Shown one piece after another: positions 8,463 through 17,758 of a DNA stretch of 49,738 nt (positions within the stretch are counted from its first letter, which is position 1; each line of letters opens with the position of its first letter). The position numbers were made by a program, and so were the translations under genes. The DNA is taken from the IMG/VR virus record IMGVR_UViG_3300043256_000109, positions 1 through 49,738 of that record, one strand, 5' to 3'. The notes below the pieces were generated by a model. It did not search any database. It saw only the letters and a program-made list of their open reading frames with translations, and was not told where the DNA came from. This DNA comes from a virus.

Positions 8463-8950
8463 TATTCTTTGATGTATGTTATAGATCCCGCAACGACGGT
8501 ATTGCTAAAATATGATAGATCCCTTCCTGGGGCTTTTAGTGATGATGAATTTTCAGCAAACTCCAACCTCTGATCTGTGTTTGTCCCCACAAATCTAGTT
8601 ATAATACCATAATAAATAAGGGGCTTGCCTACTCCGAAGGCGGCAGAAGGAACAGGGGCGTTGCTTATAATAAACGCTGCTCCGCTAGCTGTTGTTGGCA
8701 TAGTAAAAGAAAACATAAGCGTAACCATGTTGCCATTTATTTGAGAATATCCTATTGAATTTGTTACGCTCACGCCGGTTACAGTTGGCGTCCACGTTCC
8801 TTGCGTTGCTATAAAATCCTTTAACGTACTAGGTGTCACCATCTTATTTTTCTCTGACCCAACAGCAGTTTCACTATCCAATATTGGAATAAGATCACCA
8901 GGTACAATAGTACTCTTTATCGTCAATTCACTATATTTTTTATCTGCCAT
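8462..8950 (-). CDS. small tail fibre / receptor-binding protein
   Basis: This 162-residue protein has the N-terminal module KYSELTIKSTIVPGDLIPIL followed by NKMVTPSTLKDFI, similar in logic to the N-terminus of the 5653-6402 protein. A C-terminal jelly-roll-like segment follows (GTWTPTVTGVSVTNSIGYSQ, NGNMVTLMFSFTMP), a pattern typical of phage fibre heads. It is likely part of the tail tip. Confidence 0.7.
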   Translation of the reverse strand: MADKKYSELTIKSTIVPGDLIPILDSETAVGSEKNKMVTPSTLKDFIATQGTWTPTVTGVSVTNSIGYSQINGNMVTLMFSFTMPTTASGAAFIISNAPVPSAAFGVGKPLIYYGIITRFVGTNTDQRLEFAENSSSLKAPGRDLSYFSNTVVAGSITYIKE

Positions 8951-8960
8951 GTCTTTTTAA

Positions 8961-11918
8961 TTAAGTATTGAACCACTCTAAGTCTGAATTAGTCGGCGCG
9001 TTTGCTGCCGTATTTGGGACTCCTAAGCCGGTATCATTTGCCGCTTGAATATCAATAAGATCGCTTACGAAATCTCCGCTAACATTAAGCTCTTTGAATT
9101 TACAATATTTCATTTTGCCTGTGAATAAATTTGATGGTGCGCCCCCTAACCATCTTGCCCCAAGCAATGTTTCAGCAATCGTATTATCAAATGTGATAGT
9201 TTCACTTAATGTTAAATTATCCGTTACTGTGTCAACTGTAAATTCAAATGTTGTTCCAAATTTACGTATCTTTATATAATGATTGACATCTAATGCATAA
9301 GGAGCTTCGCTACTTATTATATTCTGAAAAGTTGTTACACTATGATGATACTTGTAAGTCGCATCATCATACAATTGATGTCCGCTAGGATTCAATTGTT
9401 CACAGATATTGATCCCAAATTTCCTACCAACTCCCGTTTCGTCTGTCCCTTCCCATTCGTATTCAAAATTTTGAACCTCAAACTCTGAGTGATATCCCAT
9501 TAAACCATATCTGGTGCCATCAAATAGCATTACGGGGTCCGGAAGTCCATCTTCTTCTAATAGTAGATTATCGCCCGTCTCTAGCAGCATATCATCACCT
9601 GTTTCAAGTATCTGATTAAACGTTTCGGGATCATCTTCACCAACAAACACAAACGGGAATGATCCGTCAAACACACCAAATATTGGCGAAGGATCAACAG
9701 GAGGAATTGGTACATTCGGCGTGTTTCCTTCTGGGTCAATTAAATTAACTTCAGGACTTGCTTTATTAACTCGTAATAATTTCCACTCAGCTTCTTGCTG
9801 GTCGCTTTCCTGATCAACATCGACTAGCCATCCATAATTATACTCCGTTGTATTTTCTTCGCTTGTAGTGCTGACTTTTACAATACCATTTGATTTTCTT
9901 GTTAGAATAATGAATTGATCCCGGGTTAATGCAGATTTGAAACTGTACATTTCAGGAATCCATAACCCTGTATCTAATGTTTTTACATCGATGTTTGCAT
10001 TTTCTATAATTAAAGATTCTCCGGTTTTCTGGCTTCTTAAATCTTCGTTTTGTTCAGCAAATCCAAAGGATATCTCATCATCTAAATACTTTTCAAGTCC
10101 TGGTCTTGCCAACCCTCCACTAGCTCTCAGCATTCGCCCCGGTGTATGATCGAGGTTATACGCAGTTTCAGGCGAAAATATCCCTTCAACTATGTCGTAA
10201 GCCTCGTCCTTCGCGCTTCTATATTTTTTCTTTCCATTTCCATCTACCCCATCTTCCAATACAACCACTCCAAATGTATCATTATCCTCTTTGGTGTCTT
10301 CAGTTGGATTTGTGGCAAATGATAACCGCCTCATCTTTTCAATTCCGTATCCATCCCACCGGATTTTAGAAACTAAATCAAGTTCATTTTCGAAAGTGTT
10401 TATTATCGTATCAAATTCAAATTTATTATTGTACTCTTCAAGTCCATTATCTTCCTCCGTTGCGGATTTGTCATATCCTACTTTTATCTTTGAGTAAATA
10501 AAATCTCTTGCTACTACCTTTTCAATCTTACTTACTGAATGAATTGTAAGTATTACTTCGCCGGAAAAGAAATGTGCCTTTTTTTCTAGTCGGGCAAATG
10601 GCTGTCCTACCTCATCAAATTCAATTCCAAACCCTAAATTATTCTGAGCATTCAGGGAGTTGAATAAGTCATTTAATGAAATCGACGGATTTGTACTTGG
10701 AATTTGTCGAATCTGTAAAGATGAATGAAGCGTTTCAAAAGCTCCTGGACCGTTTGCTACTGCCCCCCTATCTATACGATCCAAGTAATCTGATTTAAAC
10801 GAAAATTCTTTATCTGTGATAACCTGAATTACTCGCTGAAATGCCTCAAACATCAAATATCCTTGCGCAGGGGTGCCGTCTTTAAATTGAAGGTTTTGAG
10901 CTACCGTAAACTGTATGCCTGTAAATTCACATTCAAAACCTCTGAATTGTGTGCTATCAGTTCCTACACAAATCAATGAAATTACAGCATCAGGGCCAAT
11001 ATTTGGTGCAGGAGGTACTCCGCCAAGTTTCGTATCAATTAAAAATGAAAAGTTTACGCCTGTTGATCCTTCAGGAATGAAAACCTGAGATCCGCTTATA
11101 GGAGAATCGAAACCTATAACGGTTCGCGTGTCATCAGTATAAATTCTGAATAGAAACTCAACATTATTCCCACCGGAAACTGAAACAAAAGCATCTTTTA
11201 AAATCCCTGTGACAGTTCCGGTAAGCGTAACTATTGAATCTTCACCGGCGGCATCCCAGAATAATGCTCCCGATGTACTGATTATTGGATTTGTTTGGCT
11301 CGATAGATTTGTAACATTATTATCTTCACCAATAAGGGCAATTGGTAAGGTAAATCCATCCCAACCAACGCCATCATCAATCACGTGAAAACTTTCAACC
11401 GTTGCATCCGCTTCATTTAAAGTAAATTCTCCAACGCTCAATAATTCGCGCTGATGCAATTGTACTGTTACTTGATTATTTTCTGGAAGTTCTAATCCTC
11501 CGATTGATTTAGTTCGGCTTAAATTGACTTTTACATTCTCACGGCTTTTTATTTTCCTGGCAAATGTTGTATCGCTAATTACGACATCGGCAAAGATATC
11601 TTCATCGGTTACGTATGTGCTTAGATCAATTATGCCTGAAAAGTATAGGAAGTACTGGTCTTTTGTAGCATTGTATTCGAAGATTTCGATTTTAACCTCA
11701 TGCTCAGTGCCTTTGATCTCATAGACATTCCTTACATAATTGTACCCATCGCCAATAAATCTGAGTGTTGATTTAAACTTTCTGAATAGACCGAACTTCG
11801 AAGGACTCCTAGAAATTGAAACGCGCTGATTCTCCCATCCTTCAGGATCGTTTTTTAACTTTGCCTTTCCCAGGAAAAGTGAATCTAATACAAATATCCA
11901 ATCTTTATTCGTTGTCAA
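8961..11918 (-). CDS. large tail tip / baseplate hub protein
   Basis: This 985-residue protein follows the tape measure (4-nt overlap), the usual place of distal-tail and baseplate-hub proteins. The first 150 residues (WIFVLDSLFLGKAKLKNDPEGWENQ...IFEYNATKDQYFLYF) resemble the start of Bacteroidota siphovirus tail-tip proteins. A Gly/Asp/Leu-rich linker (ILETGDDMLLETGDNLLLEE) precedes a C-terminal region of about 210 residues with a concanavalin/LamG-like strand pattern. Structural and probably glycan-binding; no protease or hydrolase motif is visible. Confidence 0.7.
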   Translation of the reverse strand: MTTNKDWIFVLDSLFLGKAKLKNDPEGWENQRVSISRSPSKFGLFRKFKSTLRFIGDGYNYVRNVYEIKGTEHEVKIEIFEYNATKDQYFLYFSGIIDLSTYVTDEDIFADVVISDTTFARKIKSRENVKVNLSRTKSIGGLELPENNQVTVQLHQRELLSVGEFTLNEADATVESFHVIDDGVGWDGFTLPIALIGEDNNVTNLSSQTNPIISTSGALFWDAAGEDSIVTLTGTVTGILKDAFVSVSGGNNVEFLFRIYTDDTRTVIGFDSPISGSQVFIPEGSTGVNFSFLIDTKLGGVPPAPNIGPDAVISLICVGTDSTQFRGFECEFTGIQFTVAQNLQFKDGTPAQGYLMFEAFQRVIQVITDKEFSFKSDYLDRIDRGAVANGPGAFETLHSSLQIRQIPSTNPSISLNDLFNSLNAQNNLGFGIEFDEVGQPFARLEKKAHFFSGEVILTIHSVSKIEKVVARDFIYSKIKVGYDKSATEEDNGLEEYNNKFEFDTIINTFENELDLVSKIRWDGYGIEKMRRLSFATNPTEDTKEDNDTFGVVVLEDGVDGNGKKKYRSAKDEAYDIVEGIFSPETAYNLDHTPGRMLRASGGLARPGLEKYLDDEISFGFAEQNEDLRSQKTGESLIIENANIDVKTLDTGLWIPEMYSFKSALTRDQFIILTRKSNGIVKVSTTSEENTTEYNYGWLVDVDQESDQQEAEWKLLRVNKASPEVNLIDPEGNTPNVPIPPVDPSPIFGVFDGSFPFVFVGEDDPETFNQILETGDDMLLETGDNLLLEEDGLPDPVMLFDGTRYGLMGYHSEFEVQNFEYEWEGTDETGVGRKFGINICEQLNPSGHQLYDDATYKYHHSVTTFQNIISSEAPYALDVNHYIKIRKFGTTFEFTVDTVTDNLTLSETITFDNTIAETLLGARWLGGAPSNLFTGKMKYCKFKELNVSGDFVSDLIDIQAANDTGLGVPNTAANAPTNSDLEWFNT

Positions 11919-14842
11919 CTTCTGTACTGTTGATTTATGTGATCAATTCGTGTTTGTCCCCGTATTTCTGTCACGAATGCACGCGCAGTATTTACGCGAA
12001 CATCCACAAACTTCTTTTTATTTATTGCCCTGACAACATCCTCACCATTCTTTTTTATCATATATGCTAAGTCGTCGCTTTGCTTCTTCTTCTGAAAGTC
12101 ATTATTCAGCAACCCAAGCATTAGACCTGGATCTGTTAACATATTATTTCCGGTTAAATCTGCCATGCTCCCTAGAATTGAATCTGTTTCTTTTCCGGAA
12201 ACAATCGTATCGCCAGGGCTGTTTTTAAACATTGTTGGTTCTTTTACAAGTGACCATGAACCTTTAGATTTTCTTAATTCTGGCCTTTTTTCACCTGCGA
12301 TGTAATCTTTAGGTGTGCTTTGAGCTCCTTCATCAAATTGAGGGATAGGAGCGACTAATACTGCCGCTGCCTGAATTGCTCCTAATGCAATGATTCCAGG
12401 AATTAAAAATGGTGCTGCTAATGCTGCCTCTGCGGTTATCTTAGTCACTGCTACGGCTGTATTTATAGCAATTTGAAATAATGCGTTTTGCTTTTCTGCA
12501 TTCGCTTGTTTTATCTGTAAGTCTCTCTTTTTCGCATCAAACTTTTTATTTATAGCATCCTTTTGCTCTGCTGTAATTCCTTCAACTTCTAATTCCCTAT
12601 TTCGCGCCATCTCAAGAGCGCTAATTTCCTGATCAATTCTTTGTAATCGTAAATCAGTAAGCCTATTTGCTGTCTCTGACGCTAATTGTACTTCTGTATC
12701 TCTAAATGCTGCAATAGCTGCAATCCTTTCCACTTCTGCCTTTTCTTCAATCTTTTTCTGGTCTTCTATTGCTTTTTTATTTGCATCAAATTCAGCGTCA
12801 AGTCTTGATTGTGTTATTCTTTCTATTTCGTCATTTAATTCCTGCTCTGCTTTTAATTCTGCCTCTATTAATTTATCAAGAGATTCCAGTTCGTCAATAT
12901 CTGCCTGCTGTTGATTTACTTGATTTAATATTATTTCTGACAGTCTCGCATCGTTTGATTTTTTTGCTAATAACGCCTTTTCTTTTGCTACTAATTTAGC
13001 TGCTGCAATTTCTTTTTCTGCAACCTCATTGGCTATTCTAATTTCTTCATCTGCCTTGTCTTGTTTGGCTTGCTGAAGTTCAAGGATAAATACTTTCTGC
13101 TCTTCAAGTCCTTTTATTATCTCTTCTTGTGCATTTATTTGATCCCTAAATATTTGTGCGTTACCCCCTGGAAGATCCGATAGTATCTCTTTATTTTTTG
13201 CTAATTTCTCATTTAGATTATCGATTGAAATTGATAGTTTTTTCGCGCTTGGATCTGATTCTTTGACTTTATCTTTCCAGTTTTCAAATTTACGATCAGT
13301 TCCATCCATTGCATCAGATAAGTTATCAAACCATCCAGTGAGTGTTGCAATGGAATTTTTTAAATCTTTGGCAATTACATTATCACCCTTCGTAATATTT
13401 AAAATGAACCTCTCCCAGGAAGAATCTAATATTTTTAACTTAGCGTCAAATGATTCTAATTGCGCCTTGGTTAACTCATCGAGCGTGCCTTTACTATTCT
13501 CTAATGCTTCTGTCAACTCATCAACTTTGACTCGATTATTAGCAAGAATAAGTCCTATGCCTGCCGCTTCAGCCCCGAATAGTCTACCAGCCTCGGCCAA
13601 TATCACTTGTTCATTAGATGTCTTAGCTTGAGCTATATTTATTTTATCCAGAGCATCTTCAAGCGTCAATCCATCTTTTGCAAGTTTTAAAAATGATGTA
13701 CTTGTTAACCGTCCTGCTGACGCTGCCTTTTTCCCATTATCAACTAATATACCCAATATTGCACCTGTTCTTTCAAGCGACACACCCGCAGCTCTTGCGG
13801 TTGGCGCAAGAAATCCGAGAGAATTTTTTATCTTTTCAAAATCTAACGCAGTTGATGTTCTCATCTTGGCAATTATATCTGCGAATCTACCTGCTTCAGA
13901 TGATCCTTGTCCAAATGCGTTTAATGTAGAAACTAATAATTCTCCGGCCTCTTGGGAGGTGGATTTTAATGATATCGATAAATTATTGACAGGCTTTAAA
14001 AGGTTTTTTATCTCTGATTCAGTCTTTCCTAATGTGGCTAATGTGGTAGCAAGTTGCGCCACTTCTGTACTTGTTTTTGTTGAAGCACTCGCAACTTTTA
14101 TAATAACATCTTCAAGTCCAGATATTTCTTCGCGCGTGCTTCCTAATATTGCAGCAAGCTCCACAGCCGCTTTGTCAAATTCTCTAATTCGTTTGAAAGC
14201 ATCTGTTATGGTTCTGGCAAAAAGAGCAATGCCGCCAATAAACCCAAATGCTCCAATGAACATTTTTAATGACGATGTGGCTGATTTAAAAAGTGTGGGG
14301 TAATTACCTACATTACCCTGGAACTGCTTAGCTGCTTTGTTTGCTTTTTGCGATTTTGCCTCTAGCTTATCAAATGCCCTTTGTGCCTTATTGATTTCTG
14401 CTGTTGATGCCTTTTCAGATGCTATAAGATTTTTTAATGTTATTGCTGCCTTATCTCTGCTTTTTCTTAATCTATCGAACGCGCCCATAAGGCCCCTCGT
14501 TTCTCTAGCCTCTTCCTTTAATTTTTTATTGCGTTCAGTATTTTGGACTTTTAGCTCGGCTAATTGTTTTGCCTCATCTGATCTGCTTGCAATTAATTTA
14601 CCTCTTACTGCTAAAATTTGCTGCTCTAGTTTTTGTAATTCCTGTTGAGATTTTAAAAGTTTTGAGTTTTCTTCTCTTACTTTTTTTGTAGATTTTGCTA
14701 ATCCAATTGCGCCCTCAGATTGCTTCATCAGATCAATGAATTTCTCAACCTTATCCAATGCCACATCCATGTTTTTTGCAAATTCTAAAGGTGCCTTTAT
14801 CGCGGACGCTTCAAATATATCAGTTCCTTTTATTTCGCCCAT
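11915..14842 (-). CDS. tail tape measure protein
   Basis: This 975-residue protein is dominated by long charged helices. It has a hydrophobic segment near residues 195-212 (MFIGAFGFIGGIALFARTI) and another near 820-850 (APFLIPGIIALGAIQAAAVL). The segment from about 225 to 400, including STREEISGLEDVIIKVAS and GVSLERTGAILGILVDNGK, matches the TP901-type tape-measure domain. The protein sets tail length and is ejected during infection. It is the longest helical protein in the window and lies between the tail-assembly genes and the baseplate gene, as expected. Confidence 0.9.
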   Translation of the reverse strand: MGEIKGTDIFEASAIKAPLEFAKNMDVALDKVEKFIDLMKQSEGAIGLAKSTKKVREENSKLLKSQQELQKLEQQILAVRGKLIASRSDEAKQLAELKVQNTERNKKLKEEARETRGLMGAFDRLRKSRDKAAITLKNLIASEKASTAEINKAQRAFDKLEAKSQKANKAAKQFQGNVGNYPTLFKSATSSLKMFIGAFGFIGGIALFARTITDAFKRIREFDKAAVELAAILGSTREEISGLEDVIIKVASASTKTSTEVAQLATTLATLGKTESEIKNLLKPVNNLSISLKSTSQEAGELLVSTLNAFGQGSSEAGRFADIIAKMRTSTALDFEKIKNSLGFLAPTARAAGVSLERTGAILGILVDNGKKAASAGRLTSTSFLKLAKDGLTLEDALDKINIAQAKTSNEQVILAEAGRLFGAEAAGIGLILANNRVKVDELTEALENSKGTLDELTKAQLESFDAKLKILDSSWERFILNITKGDNVIAKDLKNSIATLTGWFDNLSDAMDGTDRKFENWKDKVKESDPSAKKLSISIDNLNEKLAKNKEILSDLPGGNAQIFRDQINAQEEIIKGLEEQKVFILELQQAKQDKADEEIRIANEVAEKEIAAAKLVAKEKALLAKKSNDARLSEIILNQVNQQQADIDELESLDKLIEAELKAEQELNDEIERITQSRLDAEFDANKKAIEDQKKIEEKAEVERIAAIAAFRDTEVQLASETANRLTDLRLQRIDQEISALEMARNRELEVEGITAEQKDAINKKFDAKKRDLQIKQANAEKQNALFQIAINTAVAVTKITAEAALAAPFLIPGIIALGAIQAAAVLVAPIPQFDEGAQSTPKDYIAGEKRPELRKSKGSWSLVKEPTMFKNSPGDTIVSGKETDSILGSMADLTGNNMLTDPGLMLGLLNNDFQKKKQSDDLAYMIKKNGEDVVRAINKKKFVDVRVNTARAFVTEIRGQTRIDHINQQYRS

Positions 14843-15491
14843 TTTCAGCTTTGATTATCTTGTTTAAATGGTTTTTCAATGCGACATACTTCGCAACAGT
14901 GATATTATCCTCTAAATTGCCATAGCCCTTTATTAGCCATGCAATTGCTTTATAAAATAGATTTTTTATGGGCTTTTGATTGACAGATCCGATTCCATCA
15001 CATTCGGTACATTTTTGATTTTCATAAATTCCTGTTCCGTTGCATTTTAAACACTCATCAGGGTTGATTTTTCTTTTTACTTCGTCAATGTCATTTAGTA
15101 TTGCCCGCGCCATTTGTGAGCATGTTTGTAAAGATTTCTCTGTAATGCAATTATCGATTATCTCAATTTTATACCCAAACATTGCCAAATCATCAATATA
15201 TTGTTTATTATATCGATAATGCAAAGAATAAATCATTGCATTTATTATATCAAAAGTCGCCGCCAATTGGTGGATTTCCTTAAACGCGTCGAACTTTTCT
15301 AATATTTTGCCACTGCCTTCAATCTCTGAATATTCATGTAAAATAGATTCCCACAATTCGCTTAAGTCCTTTTTACACTCAATTCCTTCATAGTCATCTG
15401 TAATGATTAAATATTTATAATCACTCATTTCCATGACCTTGAAAAAGTTTTTCAGCGGCAAAGTGTCACACGTTTTGTAATATTTTGTCAT
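14820..15491 (-). CDS. tail assembly-region protein with CxxCxGxG zinc motif
   Basis: This 223-residue protein starts at the ATG of MTKYYKTCDTLPLKNFF; a TTG lies just before it. The C-terminal half carries CLKCNGTG...CTECDGIG, the DnaJ-type zinc-binding repeat, at about residues 160-180. The gene sits directly upstream of the tape measure (23-nt overlap) and overlaps the previous 86-residue gene by 26 nt in the +1 frame. That is where tail-assembly chaperones usually lie, so I infer a chaperone role. I recall related proteins in Bacteroidota phages with the same N-terminus, which supports an independent start. Confidence 0.65.
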   Translation of the reverse strand: MTKYYKTCDTLPLKNFFKVMEMSDYKYLIITDDYEGIECKKDLSELWESILHEYSEIEGSGKILEKFDAFKEIHQLAATFDIINAMIYSLHYRYNKQYIDDLAMFGYKIEIIDNCITEKSLQTCSQMARAILNDIDEVKRKINPDECLKCNGTGIYENQKCTECDGIGSVNQKPIKNLFYKAIAWLIKGYGNLEDNITVAKYVALKNHLNKIIKAENGRNKRN

Positions 15492-15726
15492 CAAGATGTA
15501 ATCTTAAGTCTTTGATGCTATCATTATCCATACCCTTACTTATCGCATATTTATATCCAATATTAGCCAATAATGAGGCGCATTCATGAGTATGATTATC
15601 AGTAGACTGCGAAAGCTTTTCAATATTTTTTATCCAGCTATTGTTTTCGCCTCCAACAGAAAACCCAAACCGTTTAAAGTTTTTACCTTTACGGAATCCG
15701 TCTAATTCTTTTAATAAATCAATCAT
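15466..15726 (-). CDS. small protein before the tail assembly gene
   Basis: This 86-residue protein overlaps the upstream tail-completion gene by 4 nt and the next gene by 26 nt. No domain is recognised. By position it could be the short product of a tail-assembly chaperone pair; removing one A from the run at 15483-15486 would fuse it to the next protein. Confidence 0.65.
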   Translation of the reverse strand: MIDLLKELDGFRKGKNFKRFGFSVGGENNSWIKNIEKLSQSTDNHTHECASLLANIGYKYAISKGMDNDSIKDLRLHLDDKILQNV

Positions 15727-16166
15727 AGTCCTAAAGCTTTTTTAGTTGAATCTTGAAGTATTGGCAGAACATTTTCACGAGCATACTTTTCAGTATTAGC
15801 TTTTGTCATTGAGCTAATACTTTGACCCCAATCTTTATGCAATTGTGCTGATTTGCTGTCTGATGATCCGGTAATTATATTATCACCTGAAACATTGTCA
15901 AAAAATCCATCATGAAATGCCCCTGTATTTTTTAGAGTAATTCTATCAATTGGCTGACCTAATGTTTTTTTAATGTCAATTGTAAAGGGAGCATACGGCA
16001 GCGGTAATTTACCGCCGTCGCCATCAATGCCCTTTGCGAATAATTGATCATCTGTAATAACATCTAAGGCAATTTCCTTTGTCTTCTCAAGCGCCTGGCT
16101 TCTTATCTTCGACCAATTCTTTGCCAACTGCCTTGACTTTTTTTGAAGTTCCCTTAATTTCCCCAT
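15723..16166 (-). CDS. tail completion / connector-like protein
   Basis: This 147-residue basic protein (MGKLRELQKKSRQLAKNW) has a central segment (LPLPYAPFTIDIKK, GAFHDGFF) in the style of HK97-gp10 or virion-morphogenesis proteins that join head and tail. It lies just after the tail tube gene and overlaps the 72-residue gene upstream by 80 nt, which is unusually long for this genome. The assignment is by position and general pattern. Confidence 0.55.
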   Translation of the reverse strand: MGKLRELQKKSRQLAKNWSKIRSQALEKTKEIALDVITDDQLFAKGIDGDGGKLPLPYAPFTIDIKKTLGQPIDRITLKNTGAFHDGFFDNVSGDNIITGSSDSKSAQLHKDWGQSISSMTKANTEKYARENVLPILQDSTKKALGL

Positions 16167-16305
16167 CGTGCTTCTGTCCAGTTGCTTTTTCGAATTCTCT
16201 TACATAAGCCTTTTCCTTTGCGACGGGATTGTAACCTTTAAACAATCCCGGAAATGTCTTTTTGAAATCTTCAAATGACATTCCTTTTTTGCAGTTTATT
16301 CTCAT
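16087..16305 (-). CDS. small basic protein overlapping the completion gene
   Basis: This 72-residue Lys-rich protein starts at the last base of the tail tube gene stop. Its 3' third overlaps the next gene in another frame (80 nt). The N-terminal part (FEDFKKTFPGLFKGYNPV) looks genuinely coding. No function is recognised. Confidence 0.6.
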   Translation of the reverse strand: MRINCKKGMSFEDFKKTFPGLFKGYNPVAKEKAYVREFEKATGQKHDGEIKGTSKKVKAVGKELVEDKKPGA

Positions 16306-17165
16306 TATGCTATTGTAATTGCAATTGAACCTGCACTTTCTACGAATTGAGTCGAGCTGGTCGGGGTAACTAAATCAAGGTCACCAGTTGTCAGCCCTGT
16401 TCCTGCTAATGCATATTGACCGGCTGGAAGTTCTGTTAATCCGGTGATTGTTCCGCCGGTGTATGAGAAGTCATCTTTTACTAATCCTCTTCGGGGCGAT
16501 CCGTCATTATTATTAGTCACCGTAACGGTAATTAAAGTGGCTATTGACGCGCCTATCTCTAGCAAAGTAGCAGTACTTAATGATTTCACCTGAGAAAGAA
16601 ATGTTTGAATGAAAATAAATCCATTACTATTCCATTCTACGGGGTCTTCAAACTTGATGAAAATAGGGCTTTTTGTAGTTTCCCCATCTGCAATAGTTTG
16701 ATTTTCAACTGAAAACATTTGAGGCGTCAATCCTCCGTAAGTATTATCTACCGGATCAGGCTGTACACCCCCTATCAATGTGCTCATTAATTTTCCTTGA
16801 TCATCAAATAAAATTATTCTATCCAATGACCCGTCGAATGAAACAAGATTTTTGTACACTTCTATGTTTTTAGCATACGTCAACCTGAATCCATATTTAC
16901 CCTGGCTTGCTTTCCTGCTTCCGAAAGACGTTTCTTCATAAGCTGCCTCAGTTGGCGCTGCTTCAAAGTTGAATATTTTCGGGAACAGAACTACTGATTT
17001 ATCTTTTATGGCAGTTGTCCAAAAAGACACATCATTTGCTTGTGCTGAAGTGAAAGTAAAGTTTTCATCAGCAATCATCATTTGATTAGGATTTTCAAGC
17101 ACTCCTTTTGTGCATGTACTTTCTCCTATATTTAAGCGGTTTACCGCACATGAAAATGTTGTCAT
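16305..17165 (-). CDS. major tail tube protein
   Basis: This 286-residue beta-rich protein sits between the tail-terminator-like gene and the tail assembly genes, upstream of the tape measure, in the standard siphovirus order. A C-terminal domain after about residue 200 (TVTVTNNNDGSPRRGLVKDD...AGQYALAGTGL) looks like an Ig-type decoration domain, common on tail tubes. Assignment is by synteny and composition; no sequence match could be run. Confidence 0.6.
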   Translation of the reverse strand: MTTFSCAVNRLNIGESTCTKGVLENPNQMMIADENFTFTSAQANDVSFWTTAIKDKSVVLFPKIFNFEAAPTEAAYEETSFGSRKASQGKYGFRLTYAKNIEVYKNLVSFDGSLDRIILFDDQGKLMSTLIGGVQPDPVDNTYGGLTPQMFSVENQTIADGETTKSPIFIKFEDPVEWNSNGFIFIQTFLSQVKSLSTATLLEIGASIATLITVTVTNNNDGSPRRGLVKDDFSYTGGTITGLTELPAGQYALAGTGLTTGDLDLVTPTSSTQFVESAGSIAITIA

Positions 17166-17176
17166 TTTTTTTAAAT

Positions 17177-17758
17177 TTAATTTTTAATTACTGGTTCCGG
17201 ATATGGATTTGATGTAACAGGATTATTCTGGCCGTTATTGCAATCGTAAATGTATTTTACACTTAACTCAATTTTGAAAGTGTGAAATGATTGCATATTG
17301 AAAGCTGTAATATTTTCTCTATAGAAATCTTCATACGCATCAATCCCACTCTTTAAATTTGCATTAGTTTTATCAATACTTACATTGCTTGTATCCCTTA
17401 AAACTTGCAATACATCAGCATGAACATTATCCTCTTGCCTGAAATCGTCACCAGGATGAATAGCGTCCAGATTTACAGAAAATATTATATTCAAATTCGT
17501 TTCCGGTTTGTCTAAAATATTTGACCGTTCATTATCTACATCGAAAAATACTAAGACATTTCGTTTGTCATCGAATAATACCTCTTTGTATTCTTTATTT
17601 TCAGCAAATATCTCAGGAATTACACGCAACGACCCGTCAATTTGCCGAACATTTCTAAATGCGCGACTGTAATAAATCTGATTAGAAACATCGTTCCATA
17701 GATTTTGAACAAAGTTATCTCTGATTAAAGAGATTGGTATGTCTACGCCTGTAATCAT
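17177..17758 (-). CDS. tail terminator-like protein
   Basis: This 193-residue protein lies between the 381-residue virion protein (4-nt overlap) and the tail tube gene, where tail terminator or completion proteins usually lie. It has alternating strands and helices (NVLVFFDVDNERSN, HTFKIELSVKYIYDCNNG). No family signature is certain. Confidence 0.55.
   Translation of the reverse strand: MITGVDIPISLIRDNFVQNLWNDVSNQIYYSRAFRNVRQIDGSLRVIPEIFAENKEYKEVLFDDKRNVLVFFDVDNERSNILDKPETNLNIIFSVNLDAIHPGDDFRQEDNVHADVLQVLRDTSNVSIDKTNANLKSGIDAYEDFYRENITAFNMQSFHTFKIELSVKYIYDCNNGQNNPVTSNPYPEPVIKN

Noticed and set aside
13263-13631. Long plus-strand frames within the tape measure and other large genes
   Set aside because: They lie fully inside strongly supported minus-strand genes and have hydrophobic, low-complexity translations typical of antisense frames.
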